Positions 52,470-63,092 are shown, numbered from the stretch's first letter. The stretch is DNA of 64,000 nucleotides from JAIEPX01 sp963725255 (GCA_963725255.1 CAVRXV010000017.1:372001-436000), one strand, 5' to 3'. The notes: generated by a model not told the origin, from the sequence alone. Made by a program: numbers and translations.

Positions 52470-53981
52470 ATGCGGATGTTGATCATTCCCTTCTGTTGTA
52501 TTGCCATGGCTGGCTGTATGGTAGGGCCTAATTTTCATAGGCCGTCTGCCCCGCATGCGAAACATTATACCGAATCCCGACTTCCTTCAAAAACGGCGAA
52601 TGCACCTTCTCTAAAAAACACAGGGAAAACGCAATATTTTGTCAACGGGCGAGATGTTCCTGCTGAATGGTGGACATTATTTCATTGCAGAGAATTAAAC
52701 GAGCTTATCTGTGCCGGCTTAGCCAATAATCCGACGTTGCACGCCGCAAAAGCAGCATTACGTCAAGCTCAAGAGAATTGGAATGCGACATTCGGCTCTT
52801 TATTTTTCCCCAGTGTAGACGGACAAATTAATGGGGTACACCAACGTCAAACTAACTCACTATTGGGTACTACAAATCCCGCATTAGGCTCTACCATTTT
52901 TACATTGTACAATGCCTCAATTAATATTTCCTATATGTTAGATTTATTTGGAGGAAATCGCAGACAACTCGAAGCTTATTCTGCTCAAATTGATTATCAA
53001 AAATTTCTACTCGAAGCGGCTAAACTCACACTGGCATCGAATATAGTAACTACAGTCATTACGATTGCTTCACTGGATGCGCAGATTTCTGCCACTGAAA
53101 GTATTCTTCGCGCACAAGAGGAACAACTCAATATTGTTAAGAAACAACTTAAATTAGGTGGCGCTTCAGGCATCGATGTGCTTACACAACAAACTCAAGT
53201 TGCACAAACTCTAGCTTTATTACCACCACTACAATTGAGTCTCGCAAAATCACGTGATGCATTATCGTCACTCATCGGAAGAATTCCAAGTGAAAGTCAC
53301 CTTCCCCATTTTGCATTACATCAATTTATATTACCTACTCAGCTACCAGTCAGCTTACCCTCCTCACTGGTTAATCAACGTCCAGATATTCGCGCACAAG
53401 AAGCATTACTACATGCAGCCAGCGCACAAATCGGTGTTGCTACAGCCAATTTATTACCCAAAGTGACTCTCACAGATAGCTTCGGTTGGAATAGTAATAA
53501 TCTTGCAAAATTATTTTCTCCATCGAATGTTATTTGGAATTATGGTGCTGCGATTTTACAACCTATTTTTCATGGAGGCGCATTGTTCGCACAACGTCGT
53601 GCAGCAATAGCAGCGTTTCAGCAAGCTGCCGCTTATTATCGTCAAACTGTGTTACAAGCTTTTCAAAATGTTGCTGATTCTTTAGAAGCTTTAAAAAATG
53701 ACGCGATCGCTTTAGATGCTCAAAGTAAAGCTGAAATTGCAGCGAAGAAAACACTGCTTATCACTGAAAAACAATTTAAACTTGGTGGAGTCAGTTATCT
53801 TTCATTGCTGAATGCACAACAACAATATCAAAAATCGACAATCAATCGCATTCAAGCTCAGGCGGCCCGTCTCGCAGATACTGCAGCTCTTTACCAAGCA
53901 CTGGGTGGCGGCTGGTGGATCTGTGATTCTTACAACGCTAAACAAACTGTCACAATCTCATACAGGAGATTTTCTCGATGA
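52470..53981 (+). CDS. Outer-membrane efflux lipoprotein (OprM/NodT family)
   Basis: The 503-aa protein starts with a lipoprotein signal peptide and lipobox (IAMAGC, Cys at about residue 14), followed by the family motif MVGPNFHRP. Two outer-membrane-efflux repeats follow, with SLPSSLVNQRPDIRAQEALL and the tunnel helices ISYMLDLFGGNRRQLEAYSA. It forms the trimeric outer-membrane channel of a tripartite pump. The ATG at 52470 has AAGGA 8 bases upstream; a TTG at 52416 is rejected because it would bury the signal peptide. The TGA overlaps the start of the adaptor gene (ATGA). Confidence 0.94.
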   Translation: MRMLIIPFCCIAMAGCMVGPNFHRPSAPHAKHYTESRLPSKTANAPSLKNTGKTQYFVNGRDVPAEWWTLFHCRELNELICAGLANNPTLHAAKAALRQAQENWNATFGSLFFPSVDGQINGVHQRQTNSLLGTTNPALGSTIFTLYNASINISYMLDLFGGNRRQLEAYSAQIDYQKFLLEAAKLTLASNIVTTVITIASLDAQISATESILRAQEEQLNIVKKQLKLGGASGIDVLTQQTQVAQTLALLPPLQLSLAKSRDALSSLIGRIPSESHLPHFALHQFILPTQLPVSLPSSLVNQRPDIRAQEALLHAASAQIGVATANLLPKVTLTDSFGWNSNNLAKLFSPSNVIWNYGAAILQPIFHGGALFAQRRAAIAAFQQAAAYYRQTVLQAFQNVADSLEALKNDAIALDAQSKAEIAAKKTLLITEKQFKLGGVSYLSLLNAQQQYQKSTINRIQAQAARLADTAALYQALGGGWWICDSYNAKQTVTISYRRFSR

Positions 53982-55105
53982 ATAAAAGAATGATAATCAT
54001 GCTCGTTGGTGTAGGCATATTATTTGGTGGCATTGTTGGATACAAAACATTTTCGAATATTATGCTTAAACGATTTTTGGCATCCAGAGAAAATATTGCT
54101 ACTGTTTCGGCTATGAAAGCCGAAACTTCTCCGTGGCAATCTCAACAAAAATATTACGGTAGTTTAAAACCCTATCAAGGGGTAAATATTACAGCGGAAC
54201 TCAGCGGATTAGTACAAAAAATTTATTTCAAATCCGGATCTATAATTAAAAAAGGTGATACAATCGTTCAACAAAATGCCAATACTGATCTTGCATTACT
54301 TCATTCATTAGAAGCTAACACTGCTCTCGCTAAAATTACTTTGCAACGCGACACTGCACAATATGCTATTCAAGCCATAAGCAAAGCAACCCTTGATGCT
54401 GATAGGGCAAATTTTAAAAGTCTAGAAGCCCAAACTGAACAACAAGCAGCCGTTGTCAGAAAAAAATCTATTCGAGCGCCTTTTTCTGGACAACTTGGCA
54501 TTGTCGAAATCAATGAAGGACAATTTTTAAATCCTGGAGATACTATTGCCCCCCTTCAGGATCTCTCAAAAATCTACGCAGATTTCTACGTACCTCAACA
54601 ACAAGTTACAACCATGCAAGTGGGACAGCCAGTTCGTCTGAACATTGATACATTCCCCAATCGCACTTTTGAAGGAAAAGTAACAACCATCAATCCTGTT
54701 GTCGACAGCAATACTCGCAACGTAAAAGTAGAAGCAACGTTACCCAATCCACACAACGAACTTCTTCCGGGAATGTTTGCAACCATCGTAATCGAAACGG
54801 GTGAACCTCAGAAATTTATTACATTGCCACAAACAGCCATCAGTTTTAATCCTTACGGCGATGTGATTTTCACAATTCAAGAAAAAGGAAAAGATAAAAA
54901 AGACAAACCCATTTATATTGTGACTCAACGTTTTGTTACGACCGGCGAAACTCGCGGTGATCAAGTAACAATTTTGAAAGGAATCAAAGTCGGAGATCGT
55001 GTAGTAACCAGCGGACAATTAAAACTGAAAAACGGCGCTCGTGTGAATATTAATAATTCCGTAGTGCCAACCAATAATCCATCTCCAAACACCAAGGAAG
55101 AATAA
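53978..55105 (+). CDS. RND efflux periplasmic adaptor (AcrA/MexA-like)
   Basis: The 375-aa protein has an N-terminal membrane anchor (MIIMLVGVGILFGGIVGYK). The split lipoyl domain follows (GVNITAELSGLVQKIYFKSG and SIRAPFSGQLGIVEINEGQF), with a relatively short helical hairpin between. A beta-barrel (VRLNIDTFPNRTFEGKVTTI) and a membrane-proximal domain lie at the C-terminus. It links the RND permease to the outer channel. It overlaps the channel gene by 4 bases, and the permease gene follows after 10 bases. Confidence 0.95.
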   Translation: MNKRMIIMLVGVGILFGGIVGYKTFSNIMLKRFLASRENIATVSAMKAETSPWQSQQKYYGSLKPYQGVNITAELSGLVQKIYFKSGSIIKKGDTIVQQNANTDLALLHSLEANTALAKITLQRDTAQYAIQAISKATLDADRANFKSLEAQTEQQAAVVRKKSIRAPFSGQLGIVEINEGQFLNPGDTIAPLQDLSKIYADFYVPQQQVTTMQVGQPVRLNIDTFPNRTFEGKVTTINPVVDSNTRNVKVEATLPNPHNELLPGMFATIVIETGEPQKFITLPQTAISFNPYGDVIFTIQEKGKDKKDKPIYIVTQRFVTTGETRGDQVTILKGIKVGDRVVTSGQLKLKNGARVNINNSVVPTNNPSPNTKEE

Positions 55106-55115
55106 TAGGGACTTA

Positions 55116-58100
55116 ATGATGAAATTTACCGACCTCTACATCAAGCGCCCCGTATTAGCTACTGTTGTATCGTTGCTTATTCTTGTACTGGGTCTTCGAT
55201 CAATGTTTTCACTTCCGATTTTACAATTCCCTCGTACTGAAAATGCTGTTGTTACTGTCACTACAACTTACGTTGGTGCGGATACCGACGTCATTGCAGG
55301 CTTTATCACAACACCTTTGGAAAATTCTATAGCGCAAGCTAATGGTATAGATTATTTAACATCAAGTAGCCTCTTAGGTAGAAGTACGATTCAAGCTTAT
55401 TTGAACCTCAATTATGATTCCAATAAGGCCTTAAGTGAAATCAATACCAAGGTCAATGCTGTAATTAATCAATTACCGAAAAATTCTCAGGTTCCCGTTA
55501 TTACAGTCGATATCGGACAAACTATTGATGCGATGTATATGAGTTTTTACAGCGATTTTCTACCTCGAAACAAAGTCACTGATTACTTAGTTCGCGTCGT
55601 TCAACCTAAACTACAAGCGGTAAATGGTGTTCAAATAGCAGAAATATTAGGAGGAAGACAAATTGCAATGCGTATTTGGCTCGATCCTGCAAAACTTTCT
55701 GCTTATCAAATTACAGCGGCTGACGTTTCCGCAGCACTAGCAAATAATGATATTGTTTCTGCCATTGGTCGTACTCATGGTCAGATGATGACAGTGAATC
55801 TCAGTGCAAAAACTGATCTTAATTCCGTAGAAGAATTTAAAAATCTGATCGTTAAAACCCAAAATGGCGCCATTGTGAGATTACGTGATGTCGGTGAGGT
55901 TTCTCTTGGCGCTCAAAATTACGACACGAATGTCCAATTTAACGATACATCATCCGTTTATATTGGAATAAAAGTGGCTCCGTCAGCCAATGTATTAAAT
56001 GTAATTGCTGACATAAGAGAAATATTCCCTGACATCGTTAAGAATCTCCCGACGGGTATAGAAGGAAAAATTGTTTATGACTCCACAAAATTCATTCATA
56101 GTTCTATCCATGAAGTAGTGAAATCATTAATTGAAGCCCTCATCATTGTAACCATAGTGATTTTTTTATTTTTAGGCTCAATACGATCTGTGATTATTCC
56201 CGTTCTAGCTATTCCGCTATCTTTGATCGGTGCTTTTTTGATCATGGAGCTTTTGCACTTTTCAACAAACCTACTCACTCTATTGGCACTAGTTTTAGCG
56301 ATTGGATTAGTTGTTGATGATGCAATTATTGTTGTCGAAAACGTACAGCGACACATGGAAAATGGTTTATCGCGATTACAAGCTTCGCTATTAGGTGCTC
56401 GTGAATTAGCGAATCCGATTATAGCAATTTCAGTCGTACTGATTGCAGTATTTATTCCTATTGGATTTATGGGCGGATTAACAGGGGCGTTATTTACTGA
56501 GTTTGCGTTTACTTTAGCAGGTGCTGTAGGTGTATCAGCCATCGTTGCACTCACACTTTCACCCATGATGTGCTCTCGATTTCTTCGAGAATCTAACCAC
56601 GATAGTCGTTTTCATGCTTATATCAACGATCATTTCAATCGTCTCCATAAAAGTTATGAAAAACATTTGCATCATTCTCTGAATAATTTAGCTGTCACTG
56701 CTGTATTTGCTGCCATTATTTTTCTTAGCATCGGTTATTTATATTCCACATCTAAAAGTGAACTTGCACCGCAAGAAGATCAAGGCGTAGTCATTTCACA
56801 ACTAACCACATCACCCAACGCAACCATTGATCAAACTCAACTTTATGCAGATCAGATCTATAAAATTTATCGCAGCTTCCCTGAAACGGATGCTGTATTC
56901 GCACTGGTAGGCGCTTCTGGATTAAATTCAGCAATTAACGGCATGATTTTAAAGCCCTGGGATGAACGTGATCGCACATCAAATCAAATTCAACCACTCG
57001 TTCAAGCGCAATTAGATCAAATTTCTGGCGGTAAAGCGGCGGCTTTTCAATTGCCATCATTACCCGGCGCACGAGGATTGCCTATTCAATTTGTAATACA
57101 GACAACAGAATCCTTTGAGCGCTTAAATGAAGTGGCACAAGAAGTCATGCATCAAGCAATGAATTCAGGTCTGTTTTTATTTATGGACAGTGATCTCAAA
57201 ATTGATCAAGCCCAATCAAATGTACTGATAGATCGAGATAAAGCATCTCAGCTTGGATTTACAATGCAAGATATTGCAAGCGCATTAGGATCTGCTCTCA
57301 GTAGTAATTATATTAATTATTTTAATTTTAGTGGCCGGTCATATCAAGTCATTCCACAAGTCGCACGTAATGATCGCCTTAATGATTCACAATTATTAAA
57401 TTATTACGTTACCAGTGCCAATGGCGCATCGATTCCCCTATCAACGATTGCAAAAGTTGAAACAGTGGTAGTTCCAGAATCGCTTAATCATTTTCAACAA
57501 ATAAATTCCGCGACAATTAGTGCAGTCGCTGCACCAGGAGTCACAATGGGTACAGCGCTTGACGAATTAAAAAATTCGGCACAGCCCATTTTACCTCAAG
57601 GTTACACCATCGAATATGCCGCGCAATCGCGACAATTTAAGCAAGAAGGAACAGCGCTATTAGTAACCTTCTTTTTTGCACTGGTCATTATTTTTCTTTC
57701 ATTAGCGGCTCTTTTCGAAAGCTTTCGCGATCCGCTCACAGTCCTCATTAGCGTCCCAATGTCAATTTGTGGGGCCATGATTTTTGTCAGTCTAGGAATC
57801 GGTGGTGCGACGCTCAATATTTACACTGAAGTGGGGCTAGTCACGCTCATCGGCTTGATCAGTAAACATGGCATATTGATCGTTCAATTTGCCAACGATC
57901 TTCAAAAAGAAGGTAAAAATAAGCGTGAAGCCATCGAAATGGCAGCCGGTATTCGATTGCGTCCCATCCTAATGACCAGTACTGCCATGGTGGTCGGCGT
58001 TTTCCCTCTCATTTTTGCCAGTGGCGCCGGGGCCCTCAGCCGATTCAGTATAGGTCTTGTCATCGCTTCGGGGATCTCAATAGGCACCCTGTTTACCCTA

Positions 58101-58178
58101 TTCGTCGTCCCTGCTATGTACATGTTCCTTGCTGAGAAGCATACCCCCGAGATAGACGCAGCTCCAGAAGCGCTTTGA
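55116..58178 (+). CDS. RND multidrug efflux permease (AcrB/MexB-like)
   Basis: The 1020-aa, twelve-helix proton antiporter has the two large periplasmic loops of the RND family. Evidence includes the N-terminal FTDLYIKRPVLATVVSLLI, the proton-relay pair in GLVVDDAIIVVENVQRHM near residue 405, GALFTEFAFTLAGAVGVSAI, and the second-half GLISKHGILIVQFANDLQ. The drug range cannot be told from sequence. It is the last gene of the operon. The 3' end lies three bases from the convergent 1488-aa gene, and a decayed copy of the last 60 bases lies at 62969-63027. Confidence 0.96.
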   Translation: MMKFTDLYIKRPVLATVVSLLILVLGLRSMFSLPILQFPRTENAVVTVTTTYVGADTDVIAGFITTPLENSIAQANGIDYLTSSSLLGRSTIQAYLNLNYDSNKALSEINTKVNAVINQLPKNSQVPVITVDIGQTIDAMYMSFYSDFLPRNKVTDYLVRVVQPKLQAVNGVQIAEILGGRQIAMRIWLDPAKLSAYQITAADVSAALANNDIVSAIGRTHGQMMTVNLSAKTDLNSVEEFKNLIVKTQNGAIVRLRDVGEVSLGAQNYDTNVQFNDTSSVYIGIKVAPSANVLNVIADIREIFPDIVKNLPTGIEGKIVYDSTKFIHSSIHEVVKSLIEALIIVTIVIFLFLGSIRSVIIPVLAIPLSLIGAFLIMELLHFSTNLLTLLALVLAIGLVVDDAIIVVENVQRHMENGLSRLQASLLGARELANPIIAISVVLIAVFIPIGFMGGLTGALFTEFAFTLAGAVGVSAIVALTLSPMMCSRFLRESNHDSRFHAYINDHFNRLHKSYEKHLHHSLNNLAVTAVFAAIIFLSIGYLYSTSKSELAPQEDQGVVISQLTTSPNATIDQTQLYADQIYKIYRSFPETDAVFALVGASGLNSAINGMILKPWDERDRTSNQIQPLVQAQLDQISGGKAAAFQLPSLPGARGLPIQFVIQTTESFERLNEVAQEVMHQAMNSGLFLFMDSDLKIDQAQSNVLIDRDKASQLGFTMQDIASALGSALSSNYINYFNFSGRSYQVIPQVARNDRLNDSQLLNYYVTSANGASIPLSTIAKVETVVVPESLNHFQQINSATISAVAAPGVTMGTALDELKNSAQPILPQGYTIEYAAQSRQFKQEGTALLVTFFFALVIIFLSLAALFESFRDPLTVLISVPMSICGAMIFVSLGIGGATLNIYTEVGLVTLIGLISKHGILIVQFANDLQKEGKNKREAIEMAAGIRLRPILMTSTAMVVGVFPLIFASGAGALSRFSIGLVIASGISIGTLFTLFVVPAMYMFLAEKHTPEIDAAPEAL

Positions 58179-58181
58179 TCT

Positions 58182-61100
58182 TTATACCATACCTGGAATT
58201 GTAGTCTGTTCTGTAATAGTTAGAGCCGGCACAGCCTCATCACGCTGCAATTTTTTCTTATGTACTAACAACTGATCCACACGACTTAGATACGCTCTCA
58301 TACAGGCAATAAATTCATTGCTATTGTCAACGGGCTTGAAAAAAGGAATATTAATACTCGACACGACATGTTTCACTGACGATGCTATCTGTTCAAGCTC
58401 TGATCGTATTGCTTGATAGGTTTGGTGAATGAGTTTTTCGTTAGGTAATTCACTCAGCACATTTTCTTGAAAAGAGAAGTAGTTATACATAATTGATGTA
58501 ACGTTATAAAAAAGATTTAATGGGTCAACGATACTACATTGATTAGTATTACAATCCCTAATACATTCTTTGCATAAAAAGTTAAACAAATGTTTCGATC
58601 CTGGGATTTTACCTCTGAATAAACTTAGCAATTCATCGTACCTTTTGTTATCTAAGGATAATTCAAATATTGAATAAACATGCATTAACGTATAATGTAT
58701 TATCCAATCGGAATCTAATAACGTCGATAATTTTGCTTGTACTCTTGGCCTAGAATAGCCGGAGCACCACAATGCATACGCCTGTAACTGATATTCAGAG
58801 GAATTAATAGCTCTATAGTCAATCCCATCTAATATTCTGAGAATAAATTCCTCGCCCCGACTAGCCGCTAGTTGTACGATTTCCGGAGTTAATTCAGTGT
58901 CATGCTCTAATAATAACGTAGTAACTCGTGTTGGCCATCCGGATTTCGCTGCACTACTAAGTGCTTGAGTTTTTAATTCCTGAGTAAAGTCAAAATGAGT
59001 TAATAAATACTCAACTACTTTTTCATTACCATCAAAAGCGGCTATTGCAAGCGAAGTAGTTCCTTTACAATCATCTGCAGCAGTATCATTGGGTTGAGCG
59101 CCAAGACGTACGAGACAATAGGATTTTTCATGATTACATGTTGTTAATGCCTCATGAAATCGCTCATCCAAAATTCTCTGCCATTTGATTCGACGACCTT
59201 CATCGCTGGTAATTATTTTACTCAACTCATGGATACTCTCGAAGCACTCTTCATTTATTTCATTGAGTAAAATACAATAAAAAATATTGTCACGGAATAA
59301 CACTGGACCATTATCAGATTGATATACTGAGTAAAGTATGGATAGTCCATTTTTCTCTAGAAGAATCTTAATAATTTGCTTGAAAATCTTAGCGCTTGTA
59401 TCATAGAAAGCAATTCCTGGAAGCTCACCATAAACAGAGTCAATAAACTCCAAAATCAGTGCAATACCTTTTACAGGGTTATGATCATCTCTATCAAGAT
59501 GATTGTATTGTTGTAAATAATGGATTAATCGATAGACCGCGAGATCGGGTCTTTTCAAATAAAGAGCTTGTATAAACAACCTGGCAATACTCTGAAGGCT
59601 ATTTTGAGTATCAACAGCCGGCATATGCTCAATGAATTTATCGAGTATTTGGGCAGCTTCAGCATTATGAGTCGCATGAGCTAAATCACGCGCAATAAAA
59701 CAACGCGAATAAAATGCACGAGTGTGCTCGCCTTGGGATTCAAAGTTGATTAACTTTGGAAGAAGGTCATTTAAACCTTGCTCTACAGCAAAATATAAAG
59801 TCGACTCTATTCCACATTGAAACTCCCTACAAAAAGGCTTTGCACCTGCATCTAATAATTTTAGCGCAACATTAACCTCCTTATTACGAAAGGCTTCTAA
59901 TAGAGCAAACCCGTACTCAGCGCTATCTTTTTCATCGGCAGGAAATTGAGTAAACACAGTCACAGTTTCCCAATCTTTTTTCTGAGCTGAAGCTACTATC
60001 GCTCCATTGCCCGCCCACGTAATTGATAAATCGATTCCATGATGAAGCAGGAAATTCACCTCTTTTGAGGCACCTTGATAGGTGGCTTTATACAATAACT
60101 GCGTGAGTAACATTTTATCAATACCAGCATATTCTATGACACAACCTCTTATCAGCTCCCAGTTTTTTTCATCCGCCGCATCTAATAATACTTTGTCAAA
60201 ACCTATAAAGTTAATTTGTTGCGGAGTACCATTTACCACTAAATAATGAATGAAATTATCATCATGATACTTAATTTTGCCGACATCAACGTTGGTTCTT
60301 TCAATCAGCACTTGAGCCATCTCAAACTTTTCTGTTAAAATCAGATCACAGATAATTGGCTCCAATTCCTCTACCGTTATAACTTGTAAAAATTTATTAA
60401 CGTATTTCTCATAATAGTCTTTTTGAAAATCGTTACCACTCATTGAGCAATTTTTTGTTAATTTCTCTAGAGCTAGAAGTCCGTATTTTATTATAAATTG
60501 CTTTAAAGAATCCTCTCCATCGACCATAGATTCTATAAATAATGAGTCCATATCAAAAAGGCTTGGGCAAGTAGTCTGGGTCAATACATAGGAGTATTTG
60601 CCCTCCAACCACCGCATTGCTTTCTGATCAGATCTAAACTCGGCACAATCATGTGCTAGACGAATTAGCGTTTCGACCACTTCAGATTTTGTTTTGTTTT
60701 TACTTAAGTTTTTGAAAATCTTTTGCAGGCATTCAATAGTATCACGATACGCAATCACAAGCAGTATCGACGAGCCTATAACCTGATTGAAGTCGGCTTC
60801 AAAATTGCGTCTTACCAAATTTAGCAACTCCATTACAAGGTCATCTGTATCATAGTGTTTAATACATTCTTTGAGTCCAAAACAATAATCTTGCAAATCG
60901 AGACGGGGCTGATAGCGGAGAAAAATCGAAACCAAACTACCGTGCCCCTCTTGAATGAGCTTTTTAAATGCGACTTTCCCCTGTAGAGATTGCGCAGCCC
61001 CCATTTCTAACAAACAGCCTGCTTCTATATAATGCTTTGTTTTGTAGGCATCTAACAATAAAGATCCTAAACAATCGATATCAATTCCAGGATATTCCTT

Positions 61101-62648
61101 CAGACATAGCTTAATAATGACCCAGCGGTTTCGAAATGAGGCCATCAGTAACATTTCTTTCAACCCCATGAAGTTCATGTGACGTGGATTTCCATGTTGA
61201 ATTATCCATTCTGCTAAGGGGCCATAAATATAATTCGAATCGCGTATATTGGTTTTTGTGTCTTTGATAACGGTTTCAGCAATTTCGAAGGCTTCGATTT
61301 TGATCAGTTCAGATATAACTCCATCATTTTGTTTAATTCGACCCTTTTGTATCAATGTTGTAAACACTTGCTGAGTAACTTCGGCAGTTTTAGTATTTCT
61401 TGATTCCAATAGACGCAATAACAACCTTCCACGCTTCGATCTTAAAAGTTGCTCGGCTAAAGATACTCCTTGCGCAACTTCATCGAGTAAATGTTGACTC
61501 GTAATTTCATCAAGACCCAATAAAAACTCATAGTCACCATTTTTGTATTTTTTATTTTTTAGAGCTGGCGTATTTAAGATAGCAAGCGCTTGATCTTGAT
61601 CTTTTCGCTGCATCGCTTCAGAATATATCATCATCCTATGTTTGAAAACACCTAAACCTTTTTGGCCGTTTTTTTTCTCTATTCTTTCAGGCAAATAAAA
61701 TAGTATGGGTATTCTAAAATTGGGGTTTATTTTAATATTATGTCTAGAGGCATAGTCTTTCAGTTCTTTTAAGAGCTCTTGTGCAAAATGATAGGCCAAT
61801 AATCGAGCTTCCAATGTATCAGAACAAATGCTCACAACAGATCTATAAGGATTAAAACGCAATCTGGCCAAGAATTCATTGGTTCTATATTCTTTTTCTC
61901 TTGCAATAAGATTGGCGCGTTTAAATGCTTCGAATTCTTCATGAGAATATAAAATTTTCTCGCCTTTACTCTCTCTGTGAAAATGGCTCTCTTTTGCAGA
62001 TTGCACATATTCATGCTCAAATACCCGACCTACAGTCCCAGAATCTCTGATAAGGCCTCTATGAATCAACACATCGTTTTCATGAGTCAATAAACCATAT
62101 AAACGGATTTCCCTCACTTGAGAAAACCCAAAAGCGCGACTTTGCGTTTCTTTATCAATAAATGTACACGATTGAATCTGTGAATACTGAGCTTTCTCTG
62201 AAGGCATATGCTTAGGTTTTCTTTTAGCCCTTTCAACAATCTCACCTTGGGGAGTAATGAGATATTGTTTTCTTTCACTCGGTCGTAAATTTTGACGTCT
62301 TAGGCCATGCTCTCCAGGAAAGAGTCCTTTAATAAAAGCATGACTATAATCAAACTCATCTGCACGCAGTGTCTTTATAAAATAATGATCAGGAATAAGC
62401 TCTGATAATAGACCTTCTCTTGAATGGCTAATAAATAATCTGTAAAAATGATATTGATCACTCGTCACAATCACTGAATTATTTTCGACTCGTGGGTAAT
62501 GATCTTCGAGTATAGGGAAAAAAGAGTGTAAAAATTGAAGCATGCTTTGCGCTGTTTCTTTTTCAGCGAAATGAAACTGAACGATACCCTCAGACTCCAA
62601 CACTGATATTGTATACTGTGAATTTTCATTTTTAGATTCTTGATTCAT
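58182..62648 (-). CDS. Giant ankyrin-repeat protein, unknown N-terminal domain (putative effector)
   Basis: The 1488-aa protein has no signal peptide or membrane segment. Residues 1-400 form an unrecognised domain containing FIKGLFPGEHGLRRQNLRPS, the segment VREIRLYGLLTHENDVLIHR and FRIPILFYLPERI. Degenerate ankyrin repeats then run from about residue 420 to 1330, with clear units such as LLDAADEKNWELIRGCVIEY and SLAIAAFDGNEKVVEYLLTHF. The C-terminal 150 residues are helical. No Fic motif or other known enzyme motif was seen. The gene is convergent with acrB and lies within an apparent insertion, so it was probably acquired horizontally. A host-cell scaffold or effector role is inferred from architecture. 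Confidence 0.72.
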   Translation of the reverse strand: MNQESKNENSQYTISVLESEGIVQFHFAEKETAQSMLQFLHSFFPILEDHYPRVENNSVIVTSDQYHFYRLFISHSREGLLSELIPDHYFIKTLRADEFDYSHAFIKGLFPGEHGLRRQNLRPSERKQYLITPQGEIVERAKRKPKHMPSEKAQYSQIQSCTFIDKETQSRAFGFSQVREIRLYGLLTHENDVLIHRGLIRDSGTVGRVFEHEYVQSAKESHFHRESKGEKILYSHEEFEAFKRANLIAREKEYRTNEFLARLRFNPYRSVVSICSDTLEARLLAYHFAQELLKELKDYASRHNIKINPNFRIPILFYLPERIEKKNGQKGLGVFKHRMMIYSEAMQRKDQDQALAILNTPALKNKKYKNGDYEFLLGLDEITSQHLLDEVAQGVSLAEQLLRSKRGRLLLRLLESRNTKTAEVTQQVFTTLIQKGRIKQNDGVISELIKIEAFEIAETVIKDTKTNIRDSNYIYGPLAEWIIQHGNPRHMNFMGLKEMLLMASFRNRWVIIKLCLKEYPGIDIDCLGSLLLDAYKTKHYIEAGCLLEMGAAQSLQGKVAFKKLIQEGHGSLVSIFLRYQPRLDLQDYCFGLKECIKHYDTDDLVMELLNLVRRNFEADFNQVIGSSILLVIAYRDTIECLQKIFKNLSKNKTKSEVVETLIRLAHDCAEFRSDQKAMRWLEGKYSYVLTQTTCPSLFDMDSLFIESMVDGEDSLKQFIIKYGLLALEKLTKNCSMSGNDFQKDYYEKYVNKFLQVITVEELEPIICDLILTEKFEMAQVLIERTNVDVGKIKYHDDNFIHYLVVNGTPQQINFIGFDKVLLDAADEKNWELIRGCVIEYAGIDKMLLTQLLYKATYQGASKEVNFLLHHGIDLSITWAGNGAIVASAQKKDWETVTVFTQFPADEKDSAEYGFALLEAFRNKEVNVALKLLDAGAKPFCREFQCGIESTLYFAVEQGLNDLLPKLINFESQGEHTRAFYSRCFIARDLAHATHNAEAAQILDKFIEHMPAVDTQNSLQSIARLFIQALYLKRPDLAVYRLIHYLQQYNHLDRDDHNPVKGIALILEFIDSVYGELPGIAFYDTSAKIFKQIIKILLEKNGLSILYSVYQSDNGPVLFRDNIFYCILLNEINEECFESIHELSKIITSDEGRRIKWQRILDERFHEALTTCNHEKSYCLVRLGAQPNDTAADDCKGTTSLAIAAFDGNEKVVEYLLTHFDFTQELKTQALSSAAKSGWPTRVTTLLLEHDTELTPEIVQLAASRGEEFILRILDGIDYRAINSSEYQLQAYALWCSGYSRPRVQAKLSTLLDSDWIIHYTLMHVYSIFELSLDNKRYDELLSLFRGKIPGSKHLFNFLCKECIRDCNTNQCSIVDPLNLFYNVTSIMYNYFSFQENVLSELPNEKLIHQTYQAIRSELEQIASSVKHVVSSINIPFFKPVDNSNEFIACMRAYLSRVDQLLVHKKKLQRDEAVPALTITEQTTIPGMV

Positions 62649-62962
62649 AACTATTCACCTGCAATCTTATAATCTGCGTCTGGAATTTAATTTCCACTCT
62701 CTATCGTCAATATTAAATATCTTACTGATTCTTCAGTGGCCTTACAAAACTATCACATCATCTTATGTTCTTGGTCATAAGTATCATCACTTTTAGAGGG
62801 TTGGGTTGCTTCAGCATTATCAATCTTCTTCATAATCGATACTCATCTCTTTATTGTGACTGGGACCTATTTTATACCATAATTAAGCAGAATACTCAAG
62901 TAGTTTGTATAACCACATAGATTTTTATTATATTAACATAACTATTATTTCAAATATATCCT
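62649..62962. other. Intergenic region upstream of the 1488-aa gene
   Basis: This is AT-rich sequence expected to hold the promoter of the minus-strand ankyrin gene. A 26-codon minus-strand frame at 62753-62833 (starting MKKIDNAEATQ) is the only ORF noticed and is too short to support. Nothing else is seen. Confidence 0.4.
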
Positions 62963-63079
62963 GATGTTTACCTGTTCCTCGCTGAAAAGCATACCCCAAG
63001 ACAGCCGCAGAGCCCCAAAAGGCCTGAGTCGGCCAAAATAAGCAAAATACGAGTTGAACTCTTCTTAAGACTATCTTAA
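62963..63079 (+). pseudogene. Decayed duplicate of the acrB 3' end
   Basis: One frame reads VYLFLAEKHTPRQPQSPKR and continues to a TAA at 63077. The first part matches the end of the RND permease (MYMFLAEKHTPE). At DNA level, 62969-63027 aligns with 58119-58178 at roughly 75% identity by eye with one single-base gap, and a TGA is still present at the equivalent position out of frame. There is no permease sequence upstream, so it is only a tail. It lies in the same orientation as acrB on the far side of the 1488-aa gene. Confidence 0.7.
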
Positions 63080-63092
63080 TCTAACACACCTA

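Noticed and set aside
56096..56566. 156-residue minus-strand ORF inside acrB
   Set aside because: It is an antisense shadow of a well-conserved RND gene with no start signal or recognisable domain.
58182..62648. AnkX-like Fic (AMPylator or phosphocholinase) domain in the large ankyrin protein
   Set aside because: No HPFxxGNGR-like motif could be found anywhere in the protein.
62753..62833. 26-codon minus-strand ORF upstream of the 1488-aa gene
   Set aside because: There is no clear ribosome site and it is too short to separate from chance.
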